From Streptomyces griseocarneus (GTDB lineage Bacteria; Actinomycetota; Actinomycetes; Streptomycetales; Streptomycetaceae), in NCBI GenBank assembly GCA_003674045.1, contig PENC01000008.1:1-64000 (forward strand): a stretch of 64,000 bases of DNA. Reading direction: 5' to 3'. Shown piece by piece: positions 35,038 to 43,184 of the stretch. The position numbers and the translations under genes were made by a program. The first letter of the stretch is position 1. Every line of letters starts with the position of its first letter. The notes beneath the pieces are model-generated. The model was not told the DNA's origin. It saw only the letters and a program-made list of their open reading frames with translations, and made no database searches.

Positions 35038-35110
35038 GACTGCCGAGAGTCCCGAGCCAATAGGCTGAACACCCCGTAGCCGTTACAAAAGAAAAGGCCA
35101 GGACCCAGCC

Positions 35111-36196
35111 GTGAGAACCGCCCTAGTCATCGGCACCGGACTGATCGGCACCTCCGTCGCACTCGCACTCCAGGGCCGCGGCGTCCAGGTCCACCTCGCC
35201 GACCACGACCTGGACCGGGCCCGGACGGCCGCCGCGCTCGGCGCGGGCACGGACGAGGAGCCTTCAGGCCGCGTCGACCTCGCCGTCGTCGCCGTGCCGC
35301 CCGCGCACGTCGCGACCACCCTCGCGGAGGCGATCCGCGCCGGACGCGCCCGCGGCTACCTCGACGTGGCCAGCGTCAAGGGCGGGCCCCGCCGCGAGCT
35401 GGAGGCCCTCGGCTGCGACCTCACCGGCTACATCGGCACGCACCCCATGGCGGGCCGCGAGCGCTCCGGCCCGCTGGCCGGGACCGCCGACCTCTTCGAG
35501 GGCCGCCCGTGGGTGCTCACGCCCACCGGCGAGACCGACACCGAGGTGCTCAACCTCGCGCTCGAACTCGTCGCCCTGTGCCGCGCCGTCCCCGTCGTCA
35601 TGGACGCCGACGCGCACGACCGGGCCGTCGCCCTCGTCTCGCACACCCCGCAGCTCGTCTCCAGCATGGTCGCCGCCCGGCTCCAGGACGCCGACGAGAC
35701 CGCCGTGCGCCTGTGCGGCCAGGGCATCCGCGACGTCACCCGCATCGCCGCCTCCGACCCCCGGATGTGGCTCGACATCCTCTCCGCGAACCCCGGCCCC
35801 GTCGCCGAGATCCTCTCCGCGGTCGCCGCCGACCTCGACGAGACCGTACGGGCCCTGCGCGCCCTGGAAAAGGGCGACGAGGAGGGCCGCGAGGGCGGCG
35901 CCGCGGGCATCGAGGACGTCCTGCGCCGCGGCAACGCGGGCCGCAGCAGGGTGCCGGGCAAGCACGGCGCGGCCCCCGCCTCCTACGAGACCGTCACCGT
36001 CCTCATCGGCGACCAGCCGGGCGAGCTCGCCCGGATCTTCGCCGACGCGGGCCGCGCGGGCGTCAACATCGAGGACGTCCGCATCGAGCACGCCACCGGC
36101 CAGCAGGCGGGCCTGATCCAGCTCATGGTCGAGCCGCGCGCCGTGTCCACCCTGGCCGCGGAGCTGAAGGAGCGCGGCTGGGCGCTGCGGCAGTAG
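35111..36196 (+). CDS. tyrA: Prephenate dehydrogenase with ACT domain
   Basis: The 361 aa enzyme makes 4-hydroxyphenylpyruvate for tyrosine synthesis. The NAD-binding motif is G-T-G-L-I-G-T-S (8-15). The helical domain has G-T-H-P-M-A-G-R-E-R-S-G with the catalytic His and V-S-H-T-P-Q-L-V-S-S. An ACT domain lies at about 290-361 (V-T-V-L-I-G-D-Q-P-G-E-L-A-R), suggesting feedback control by an aromatic amino acid. GTG start; a purine-rich aaaaggccagga lies upstream. It precedes cmk by 149 bp, where a TAACCT (36226-36231) could be a second promoter. Confidence 0.94.
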   Translation: MRTALVIGTGLIGTSVALALQGRGVQVHLADHDLDRARTAAALGAGTDEEPSGRVDLAVVAVPPAHVATTLAEAIRAGRARGYLDVASVKGGPRRELEALGCDLTGYIGTHPMAGRERSGPLAGTADLFEGRPWVLTPTGETDTEVLNLALELVALCRAVPVVMDADAHDRAVALVSHTPQLVSSMVAARLQDADETAVRLCGQGIRDVTRIAASDPRMWLDILSANPGPVAEILSAVAADLDETVRALRALEKGDEEGREGGAAGIEDVLRRGNAGRSRVPGKHGAAPASYETVTVLIGDQPGELARIFADAGRAGVNIEDVRIEHATGQQAGLIQLMVEPRAVSTLAAELKERGWALRQ

Positions 36197-36345
36197 GCCC
36201 GGCGAGAGGCGCCCCGGTGAGCCAGTAACCTTGTCTGAAGCCGTAGCGCGCCCCGCGGGGGCCCGCCCGGCCGAGGGAACAGGCCCCGTGCTCGAGGAAC
36301 TCCCGAGAGCGAACCCGATCCACTTCAGGAAAGGTGTCCGACACC

Positions 36346-37059
36346 GTGAACAACGTCGGCCATGCCGAAACCGCCCGGAGCGCCCCGGCAGTCGTCGTCG
36401 GCATCGACGGTCCCTCCGGCACGGGCAAGTCCAGCACCTCCAAGGCCGTGGCCGCCAAGCTCGGGCTGCGCTACCTGGACACGGGCGCCCAGTACCGCGC
36501 GATCACCTGGTGGATGCTGACCAACGGCATCGACGTGAACGACGCCGTCGCCGTCGCCGAGGCCGCGGGCAAGCCGGAGGTCGTCTCCGGCACCGACCCG
36601 TCCGCCCCGACCATCACGGTCGACGGCGCCGACGCCGCGGGCCCCATCCGCACCCAGGAGGTCACCGCGGCGGTCAGCGCCGTGAGTGCCGTCCCCGAGG
36701 TGCGCACCCGGCTCACCGAGCTCCAGCGGGCCATCGCCGCCGAGGCGCCGGACGGCATCGTGGTCGAGGGCCGGGACATCGGCACCACCGTGCTGCCCGA
36801 CGCCGACCTCAAGATCTTCCTGACCGCGTCCCCGGAGGCCCGCGCCGCGCGCCGCAGCGGGGAGCTGGGCGGCAAGGACGCCACCGACCTGGCCGGCACG
36901 CAGGCCGCCCTGATCAAGCGGGACGCGGCCGACTCGGGCCGCAAGACCTCGCCGCTGGCCAAGGCGGGCGACGCGGTCGAGGTGGACACCACCGAGCTGA
37001 CCCTGGACCAGGTCGTCGAGTGCGTGGTCACCCTCGTCGAGGAGAAGCGGTCGGCGTGA
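36346..37059 (+). CDS. cmk: Cytidylate kinase
   Basis: The 237 aa enzyme phosphorylates CMP and dCMP. It has Walker A G-P-S-G-T-G-K-S (22-29), Y-L-D-T-G-A-Q-Y-R-A, V-E-G-R-D-I-G-T-T-V and a C-terminal lid with R-D-A-A-D-S-G-R. The GTG at 36346 is preferred because AGGAAAGG (36327-36334) is 11 nt upstream; a GTG at 36334 adds four residues but overlaps that sequence. Its stop overlaps the plsC-like start. Confidence 0.94.
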   Translation: MNNVGHAETARSAPAVVVGIDGPSGTGKSSTSKAVAAKLGLRYLDTGAQYRAITWWMLTNGIDVNDAVAVAEAAGKPEVVSGTDPSAPTITVDGADAAGPIRTQEVTAAVSAVSAVPEVRTRLTELQRAIAAEAPDGIVVEGRDIGTTVLPDADLKIFLTASPEARAARRSGELGGKDATDLAGTQAALIKRDAADSGRKTSPLAKAGDAVEVDTTELTLDQVVECVVTLVEEKRSA

Positions 37060-37709
37060 CCCCTCCCTCGGCCCCCTCGGCATCCGGCGCCGCCACGGGC
37101 CGGCGGATAGGCATCGGCCTCATGTACGGGCTGTGGCGGCCCCGGGTACTGGGCGCGTGGCGGGTGCCCGCGGCGGGCCCCGTCATCCTGGCGGTCAACC
37201 ACTCCCACAACATCGACGGCCCGATGCTGATGGGGACCGCGCCCCGGCCGGTGCACTTCCTGATCAAGAAGGAGGCGTTCGTCGGCCCGCTCGACCCCTT
37301 CCTGCGCGGCATCGGGCAGCTGAAGGTGGACCGCAGCACCGCCGACCGCACCGCGATCGGCGCGGCCCTGGAGGTCCTGGACCACGGCGGCGTCCTGGGG
37401 ATCTTCCCCGAGGGCACCCGGGGCGAGGGCGACTTCGCGTCGCTGCGCGCGGGCCTGGCCTACTTCGCCGTACGGTCGGGGGCGCCCATCGTGCCGGTGG
37501 CGGTGCTAGGCAGCGCCGAGCGCAGCAGCAGGCTGGTCCCGGCCCTGCCGCCGCTGCGCGGCCGGGTCGACGTCGTCTTCGGCGACGCCTTCACCGCGGG
37601 CGACGGCAGCGGCAGGCGCACCCGCAAGGCGCTGGACGAGGCCACCGTCCGCATCCAGGAGCGGCTCGCCGGGCACCTGGCGGACGCCAAGCGGCTGACC
37701 GGCCGCTGA
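37056..37709 (+). CDS. 1-acylglycerol-3-phosphate O-acyltransferase (PlsC-like)
   Basis: The 217 aa protein shows the acyltransferase motifs: N-H-S-H-N-I-D-G (H-x4-D catalytic pair), V-D-R-S-T-A-D-R, and F-P-E-G-T-R-G for phosphate binding. It should acylate lysophosphatidic acid at the membrane. GTG start overlaps the cmk stop (GTGA), with GGAG upstream. The cmk-plsC-der order is conserved in actinobacteria. No clear transmembrane helix; a hydrophobic N-terminal patch may bind the membrane. Confidence 0.92.
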   Translation: MTPPSAPSASGAATGRRIGIGLMYGLWRPRVLGAWRVPAAGPVILAVNHSHNIDGPMLMGTAPRPVHFLIKKEAFVGPLDPFLRGIGQLKVDRSTADRTAIGAALEVLDHGGVLGIFPEGTRGEGDFASLRAGLAYFAVRSGAPIVPVAVLGSAERSSRLVPALPPLRGRVDVVFGDAFTAGDGSGRRTRKALDEATVRIQERLAGHLADAKRLTGR

Positions 37710-37793
37710 ACGAGACTTGAGTAGCGGACCGTAAGGGTCCGCCGACGACCACGCGGCGGCAAGCCGCACTGAAGACGCGAGGAACGAAACTTC

Positions 37794-39260
37794 ATGAACG
37801 ACCAGATCCACTCCGGCGACGAGCACGGTGAGCTTGGCGACGCCGAGTACACGGAGTTCATGGAGCTCGCCGCGCAGGAGGGCTTCGACGCCGAGGAGAT
37901 CGAGGGCGCGCTGGCGGAGGAGGGCCACGGCCCGCTGCCCGTGCTCGCCGTCGTCGGCCGCCCCAACGTCGGCAAGTCGACCCTGGTGAACCGCATCATT
38001 GGCCGCCGTGAGGCCGTCGTCGAGGACCGGCCGGGCGTCACCCGTGACCGCGTCACCTACGAGGCCGAGTGGGCGGGCCGCCGCTTCAAGGTCGTCGACA
38101 CCGGCGGCTGGGAGCAGGACGTCCTGGGTATCGACGCCTCCGTCGCCGCGCAGGCGGAGTTCGCCATCGACGCCGCCGACGCGGTCGTCTTCGTCGTGGA
38201 TGCCACCGTCGGCGCCACCGACACCGACGAGGCCGTCGTCAAGCTGCTGCGCCGGGCCGGAAAGCCCGTGGTGCTCTGCGCCAACAAGGTCGACGGCCAG
38301 TCCGGCGAGGCCGACGCGGCCTACCTGTGGTCGCTGGGCCTGGGCGAGCCGCACCCCGTCTCCGCCCTGCACGGCCGCGGCACCGGTGACCTGCTCGACG
38401 AGGTGCTCAAGGCGCTGCCCGAGGCCCCCGCGCAGACCTTCGGCGGCGGGATCGGCGGCCCGCGCCGCATCGCCCTCATCGGCCGCCCGAACGTCGGCAA
38501 GTCCTCCCTGCTGAACAAGGTCGCGGGCGAGGAGCGGGTCGTCGTCAACGAGCTCGCGGGCACCACCCGTGACCCGGTCGACGAGATGATCGACCTCGGC
38601 GGCAAGACCTGGAAGTTCGTGGACACCGCGGGTATCCGCAAGCGCGTCCACCTCCAGGAGGGCGCGGACTACTACGCCTCGCTGCGCACCGCGGCCGCGA
38701 TCGAGAAGGCCGAGGTCGCCGTCATCCTGATCGACTGCAGCGAGAGCATCTCGATCCAGGACCAGCGCATCGTCACCATGGCGGTCGACGCGGGCCGTGC
38801 CATGGTCATCGCCTTCAACAAGTGGGACACCCTCGACGAGGAGCGCCGCTACTACCTGGAGCGCGAGATCGAGACGGAGCTGGGCCAGGTCGCCTGGGCG
38901 CCCCGGGTCAACGTCTCGGCCCGTACCGGCCGCCACATGGAGAAGCTCGTCCCGGCGATCGAGACGGCCCTCGCGGGCTGGGAGACGCGCATCCCGACCG
39001 GCCGGCTCAACGCCTTCCTCGGCGAGCTGGTCGCGGCGCACCCGCACCCGATCCGGGGCGGCAAGCAGCCGCGCATCCTCTTCGGCACGCAGGCGGGTAC
39101 CAAGCCGCCGCGCTTCGTGCTCTTCGCCTCCGGCTTCCTGGAGGCGGGCTACCGCCGCTTCATCGAGCGCCGCCTGCGCGAGGAGTTCGGCTTCGAGGGC
39201 ACCCCGATCCACATCTCGGTCCGAGTCCGCGAGAAGCGCGGCCGCAACCCGAAGAAGTAG
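37794..39260 (+). CDS. der: Ribosome-associated GTPase Der (EngA)
   Basis: The 488 aa protein has tandem G domains: G-R-P-N-V-G-K-S-T (55-63) with D-T-G-G-W and N-K-V-D-G, then a second G-R-P-N-V-G-K-S-S with D-T-A-G-I-R and N-K-W-D-T. A KH-like domain ends the protein (G-T-P-I-H-I-S-V-R). It is needed for 50S assembly. The 45-residue N-terminal acidic extension is usual for actinobacteria. GAGGAACGAAA precedes the ATG. A small hairpin (gcggacc gtaa gggtccgc, about 37727-37744) lies in the 84 bp gap after plsC. Confidence 0.95.
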   Translation: MNDQIHSGDEHGELGDAEYTEFMELAAQEGFDAEEIEGALAEEGHGPLPVLAVVGRPNVGKSTLVNRIIGRREAVVEDRPGVTRDRVTYEAEWAGRRFKVVDTGGWEQDVLGIDASVAAQAEFAIDAADAVVFVVDATVGATDTDEAVVKLLRRAGKPVVLCANKVDGQSGEADAAYLWSLGLGEPHPVSALHGRGTGDLLDEVLKALPEAPAQTFGGGIGGPRRIALIGRPNVGKSSLLNKVAGEERVVVNELAGTTRDPVDEMIDLGGKTWKFVDTAGIRKRVHLQEGADYYASLRTAAAIEKAEVAVILIDCSESISIQDQRIVTMAVDAGRAMVIAFNKWDTLDEERRYYLEREIETELGQVAWAPRVNVSARTGRHMEKLVPAIETALAGWETRIPTGRLNAFLGELVAAHPHPIRGGKQPRILFGTQAGTKPPRFVLFASGFLEAGYRRFIERRLREEFGFEGTPIHISVRVREKRGRNPKK

Positions 39261-39263
39261 TCC

Positions 39264-39325
39264 TGTAAGGGGCGCGGGGAACTGCGCGCCCAGCCACGGA
39301 CGACGCGCAGCCGCCGAAAAAGAAA
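39264..39325 (-). repeat. Intergenic repeat, short copy 3' of der
   Basis: Minus-oriented copy (gtaaggggcgcggggaactg, then cgcgcccagcc), nearly identical to that at 34978-35037. It sits between convergent der and a hypothetical gene. Confidence 0.82.
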
Positions 39326-39346
39326 CCGTGGCACCCCACTGGGCGC

Positions 39347-39811
39347 TCAATAGCCGCGCAGACGCCCGTCCCGCGGAGCCGGCGGCAGCGCGCGCTGCCG
39401 CCCGTAATACGCATCCCAGGCCGCCGTGTACCCCGAATGACCGTGGTACGCGGCGCCCTGGGACGTATAGCCGTACCCGCCGTACTGATGATGGCCGTGA
39501 CCATGGCCCACGAGCTGGTGCCCGAACCCCACGAAGCGCAGCTCCTCCTCGCCCGTGCGGTCGAAGGGGAGCGCCCGGAACGAGCGGCGGTACTCGGCGT
39601 AGAGCGCGTCGTAGATCGGGGTCACCGAGACGGGGTGGCTCTGCGGGGCGGCGTCGCGGGGTGGCCGCATGCCGGGGATGGGATTCGGGTACGGCATCCT
39701 GGGGGCAGGCTCGTATGAGTGCACGTCTGAGCCAACGAGTGCGTGGCCCGGGGGATGCGGGCCGGAGGGCGAATGCCCCGGTGACAGCCCGGATACGGGT
39801 ACGGGGTGCAC
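39347..39811 (-). CDS. Hypothetical protein, Pro-rich head and Gly/Tyr/His-rich tail
   Basis: The 154 aa product is not recognised. The first 60 residues are Pro/Ser/His-rich. A core (I-Y-D-A-L-Y-A-E-Y-R-R-S-F-R-A-L-P) follows. The last third is Gly, His and Tyr rich (G-H-G-H-G-H-H-Q-Y-G-G-Y-G-Y). The start is uncertain: GTG 39811 lies 8 nt after the stop of the upstream gene, so re-initiation is plausible, while later GTG or ATG codons would give about 124 or 115 residues. The His-rich tail might bind metal; this is a guess. Confidence 0.6.
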   Translation of the reverse strand: MHPVPVSGLSPGHSPSGPHPPGHALVGSDVHSYEPAPRMPYPNPIPGMRPPRDAAPQSHPVSVTPIYDALYAEYRRSFRALPFDRTGEEELRFVGFGHQLVGHGHGHHQYGGYGYTSQGAAYHGHSGYTAAWDAYYGRQRALPPAPRDGRLRGY

Positions 39812-39818
39812 AGTGCGT

Positions 39819-40622
39819 TCACGTACCCGCGAGCGGCATGGACGCGGCGACGAGCTGACCGCGCTCGGCGGCCCGGTCCAGCGCGTCGCGGAGGAGGTCC
39901 TCGCGCGCCTGCTGGCCGATCGTGCCCACGGGCGCCGCGAAGACCAGCACCCGCTGGGTCTTGTTGGCGGCGGCCCGCCAGTCCGGGGCGACCTCCACCG
40001 CCTGGTGCGCCTGCCACCACGCGGACGGGGTGCCGCCGCCGACGACCGGCTGCAGGATGGCGTGCAGCCTGCCCACGGCCAGCAGCACCGACCAGCCCGG
40101 GGTGGGCGGCGGCACCTGGTCGATCGCGGCGACCGGGGTGAACCCCTGCTCGATCAGCAGCGGCAGGAAGACGTCGACGGGGCCGGTGGTGCCCGGCCGG
40201 GCGATGGGGGCGAGCGGCTCGACGACGAGCGCGGGGTGCAGGTCCCCGTTGATCAGGACGAGCCCGCTGGTCACCCCGAGCTCCGCCTGGACCGGCCCGT
40301 CGGGCGCGGCCGGGACGGGCGGCGGCGGGGGCTGTACCGGACCGACCTCGCCGGTGATGGACCGCACGGCCCCCTGGAGCTGCTCCTCGGAGACCGGCAC
40401 GACCTGGGAGGGGATGCACGAGGCGTGGGCGAAGGCGAGCACCGCCGTCTCCTCGCCGACGAACAGCACCGTGCTGGTGCGGTCCCGCTCGCTGTTGCCG
40501 GGGGCGCGGCAGGAGGTGCAGTCGTAGCTCCCCGGGGCGTTGTCACCGCCGAGCAGGCGGTCGGCTTCCTCGTCGCCGATCTCGGCGCGGACGTCGTCAC
40601 TGACGTCGAGCATGCGCGGCAC
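39819..40622 (-). CDS. Conserved hypothetical protein
   Basis: The 267 aa product has no motif I can assign. Residues 30-75 contain Y-D-C-T-S-C-R and a further Cys (A-S-C-I-P), a possible metal or disulphide cluster, within a strand-rich region (T-V-L-F-V-G-E-E-T-A-V-L-A-F). A Pro-run separates this from a second domain (L-V-L-I-N-G-D-L-H-P-A-L; W-S-V-L-L-A-V-G-R-L-H-A-I). GTG start with GAGGAGCC close by. It is co-oriented with, and 8 bp from, the next hypothetical gene. Confidence 0.75.
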   Translation of the reverse strand: MPRMLDVSDDVRAEIGDEEADRLLGGDNAPGSYDCTSCRAPGNSERDRTSTVLFVGEETAVLAFAHASCIPSQVVPVSEEQLQGAVRSITGEVGPVQPPPPPVPAAPDGPVQAELGVTSGLVLINGDLHPALVVEPLAPIARPGTTGPVDVFLPLLIEQGFTPVAAIDQVPPPTPGWSVLLAVGRLHAILQPVVGGGTPSAWWQAHQAVEVAPDWRAAANKTQRVLVFAAPVGTIGQQAREDLLRDALDRAAERGQLVAASMPLAGT

Positions 40623-40908
40623 GGTGGCTCCTCGAACTGGGTGCGTCGGGGCCGGGTGTCTCCCGGCTCATAAAACAGACAACGCCCGATCCGTGGCCAG
40701 GGTCACGGTCCGGCACCCGCCGCCCCGCGCGGCCAGCGACGACGGCCGAAAGTTCCCGTATCCGCTACCGATTCCCCATCGCTTCTCCATCGCTTGCGGA
40801 ACGAGTTGGTGATCAGGGCCAACCTCCGGGCCTCCGTCACGGTCTAATGTCTCGGTAGGGCGGGCTGCACGGAATGTCCGCGGCGGAAACGGCTGCATAC
40901 GGGGACGA

Positions 40909-42159
40909 ATGCACATCTCATTCCTGATTCACAACGCGTACGGCATCGGCGGGACGATCCGCACCACCTACAACCTCGCCGGGACGCTCGCCGAACACCA
41001 CGACGTGGAGATCGTCTCCGTCTTCCGCCACCGCGAGGAGCCCGTCTTCGCGCCGAGCCCCAAGGTGCGCCTGCGCCATCTGGTGGACCTGCGCAAGGGC
41101 ACCCCCGGCTACGAGGGCGACGACCCGGAGTACGAGCGCCCCGCCACCGTCTTCCCCTCCGCCGAGGGCCGCTACAAGCAGTACAGCGCGCTCACCGACC
41201 GGCGCATCGCCGCCCACCTGCGCGGCCTGGACTGCGACGTCGTGGTCGGCACCCGGCCGGGTCTCAATGTGCACATCGCCCAGCAGGCCCGGCACGGCGT
41301 CGCCCGCGTGGGCCAGGAACACCTGACGCTCGGCACGCACTCCGCGCCGCTGAAGCTCGTCCTCCGTACGCAGTACCCCCGCCTGGACGCCGTCACCACC
41401 GTCACCGAGGCCGATGCCGCGACCTACCGCAAGCTGATGCGGCTGCCCGGAGTGCGGGTGGAGGCCGTCCCCAACAGCGTCCCCGCCCCCGCCCTCCCGC
41501 CCGCCGACGGCACCGGCAAGTGGGTGGTCGCGGCGGGCCGCCTCGCGCCCGCCAAGCGCTACGACCTGCTGATCAAGGCCTTCGAGAAGGTCGTCGCCGA
41601 GCGCCCCGACTGGCGGCTGCGGATCTACGGCGCGGGCGCCGAGCGCGCCAAGCTGCGTGCCCTGATCGACAAGCGCGGCCTCTACAACCACATCTACCTC
41701 ATGGGCCCCGCCACCCCCCTCGACCCGGAATGGGTCAAGGGCTCCATCGGCGTGGTCACCTCCAGCCTGGAGTCCTTCGGCATGACCATCGTCGAGGCCA
41801 TGCGCAGCGGCCTGCCCGTGGTCTCCACCGACTGCCCGCACGGCCCCGGCGAGATCATCGAGGACGGCGTGGACGGCCTGCTGGTGCCCACCGGCAAGGT
41901 GGACGCGATCGCCGCCGGCCTGCTGAAGCTGATCAACGACGACGAGCTGCGGCGCGGCATGGGCCGCGCGGCCCTGACGAACTCCGCCCGCTTCGACCCC
42001 GCCGAGGTCGCCGGGCGCTACGAGGCCCTCTTCACCGGCCTGGCCTCGCGCAGCGGCCTCCGCGGCTCGCTGCACCGCACCCGCGGCGCCCTGCTCAGCA
42101 GCGCCCTGCGGACCTCGGACAGGAGCCGCTCCGCCCTGCGGAAGGCGAAGACCGCATGA
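40909..42159 (+). CDS. Glycosyltransferase family 4
   Basis: The 416 aa GT-B protein begins I-S-F-L-I-H-N-A-Y-G-I-G-G-T-I-R with the acceptor-side Gly motif. The donor domain has V-V-A-A-G-R-L-A-P-A-K-R-Y-D, R-I-Y-G-A-G-A-E and S-S-L-E-S-F-G-M-T-I-V-E-A-M (E-x7-E). It resembles poly-glycerol or cell-wall polysaccharide transferases, but the acceptor is unknown. GGGGA lies before the ATG. A -10-like TAATGT (40845-40850) fits a 50 nt leader. Its stop overlaps the first possible start of the next gene (ATGA), so the two form an operon. Confidence 0.9.
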   Translation: MHISFLIHNAYGIGGTIRTTYNLAGTLAEHHDVEIVSVFRHREEPVFAPSPKVRLRHLVDLRKGTPGYEGDDPEYERPATVFPSAEGRYKQYSALTDRRIAAHLRGLDCDVVVGTRPGLNVHIAQQARHGVARVGQEHLTLGTHSAPLKLVLRTQYPRLDAVTTVTEADAATYRKLMRLPGVRVEAVPNSVPAPALPPADGTGKWVVAAGRLAPAKRYDLLIKAFEKVVAERPDWRLRIYGAGAERAKLRALIDKRGLYNHIYLMGPATPLDPEWVKGSIGVVTSSLESFGMTIVEAMRSGLPVVSTDCPHGPGEIIEDGVDGLLVPTGKVDAIAAGLLKLINDDELRRGMGRAALTNSARFDPAEVAGRYEALFTGLASRSGLRGSLHRTRGALLSSALRTSDRSRSALRKAKTA

Positions 42160-42266
42160 CGCCCCCTGCCGAGCCCGGCGCCACCGGAGCGCACACCCCG
42201 TCACACGAACCGACCGGCCCGTCCGGCACCCCGCACGCGGCCCGCACACCCGAGGAGCCCACCATC

Positions 42267-43154
42267 GTGTCTGCCCCTCCCCAGCCCTTCGGCGCGGAGG
42301 CACCGAGCGTCGACTGCATCGCGGACTCCGCGGGCGGGCTCACCTTCGACCTCGACGCGCCCGGAGCCGCCGACGCCCAGGGAGCCTGGTCCGCGGCCCT
42401 CGTGCTGCGCCGCCGGGGCAGCGAGGACGAGACGGAGGAGGTCCGGCTGCCGCTCGCGCCCGACGGCGGCGGCCGCCTGCGCGCCGTCCTGCCCAGCACC
42501 GTGGCCCTGGCCGAGGGCCGCTGGGACGTCTACTGCGCCTGCGCCGACGCCGAGCCCCGGCGCCTGACGCCCGGCCTCGCCGACCTGCGCTCGCTGGTCG
42601 ACCGCCGCCCAGGACCCAGCACCTCGCCGCTGGCCGTCCGCATCCCGTACGCCACCAAGCACGGCAACCTCTCCGTGCGCAGCTGGCTGCGCGCGCCCCA
42701 CGCCGAGGCCGGTGACCTGCTCCTCGACGCCACCGGGATGACGCTCGAGGGCCGCCTCTACCGGGTGGCCGACCCTGCCGCCTGGCTCGGCGGCGCGGTG
42801 CTGGAGGCCCGGCTGCGCCGTGACCCCGGCGTCGTCCGCACGGCGCCGGTCGCCCCCGCCAAGGCGGAGGGCGCCGACGACCAGGACTTCACCTGCACAC
42901 TGCCCTTCGAGGAACTCACGGGCGCGTGGCAGGGCGGCATGGACGTGTGGGACCTGTGGCTGCGCGGCGCGGACGGCGAGGAGACCGCCCGGGTCGCCCG
43001 CATCCTGGACGACGTCGTCGACAAGAAGCAGATCTTCGCCTACCCGGCGCAGCCCGTCGACGCCGCCTACGCCCCGGCGCAGGCGGGCCCGTACTACACG
43101 GCCGACAACGACCTGGCCCTCCGCGTCGACGAACGGCCGCCCGTCGCGGGCTGA
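42267..43154 (+). CDS. Conserved protein coupled to glycosyltransferase
   Basis: The 295 aa product is not assigned to a catalytic family. It looks all-beta, with two related halves (A-A-L-V-L-R-R-R-G-S-E; V-R-I-P-Y-A-T-K-H-G-N-L-S-V-R; then V-W-D-L-W-L-R-G). Relatives in Streptomyces are sometimes labelled transferase, without evidence. The GTG at 42267 has GAGGAG 9 nt upstream and begins the conserved part. An ATG at 42156 overlaps the previous stop and would add 37 disordered residues. The coupling suggests it works with the glycosyltransferase, perhaps in cell-surface polymer assembly. Confidence 0.78.
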   Translation: MSAPPQPFGAEAPSVDCIADSAGGLTFDLDAPGAADAQGAWSAALVLRRRGSEDETEEVRLPLAPDGGGRLRAVLPSTVALAEGRWDVYCACADAEPRRLTPGLADLRSLVDRRPGPSTSPLAVRIPYATKHGNLSVRSWLRAPHAEAGDLLLDATGMTLEGRLYRVADPAAWLGGAVLEARLRRDPGVVRTAPVAPAKAEGADDQDFTCTLPFEELTGAWQGGMDVWDLWLRGADGEETARVARILDDVVDKKQIFAYPAQPVDAAYAPAQAGPYYTADNDLALRVDERPPVAG

Positions 43155-43155
43155 C

Positions 43156-43180
43156 CGGCCGCCGCGCGGAGCGGGCCGGC
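43156..43180. terminator. Possible terminator between convergent genes
   Basis: Short inverted repeat ccggcc / ggccgg with a 13 nt loop lies in the 30 bp between two convergent stop codons. Weak. Confidence 0.4.
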
Positions 43181-43184
43181 GGCT

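Noticed and set aside
36334..36345. Earlier GTG start for cmk
   Set aside because: It overlaps the best ribosome-binding site, which is well placed for the GTG at 36346.
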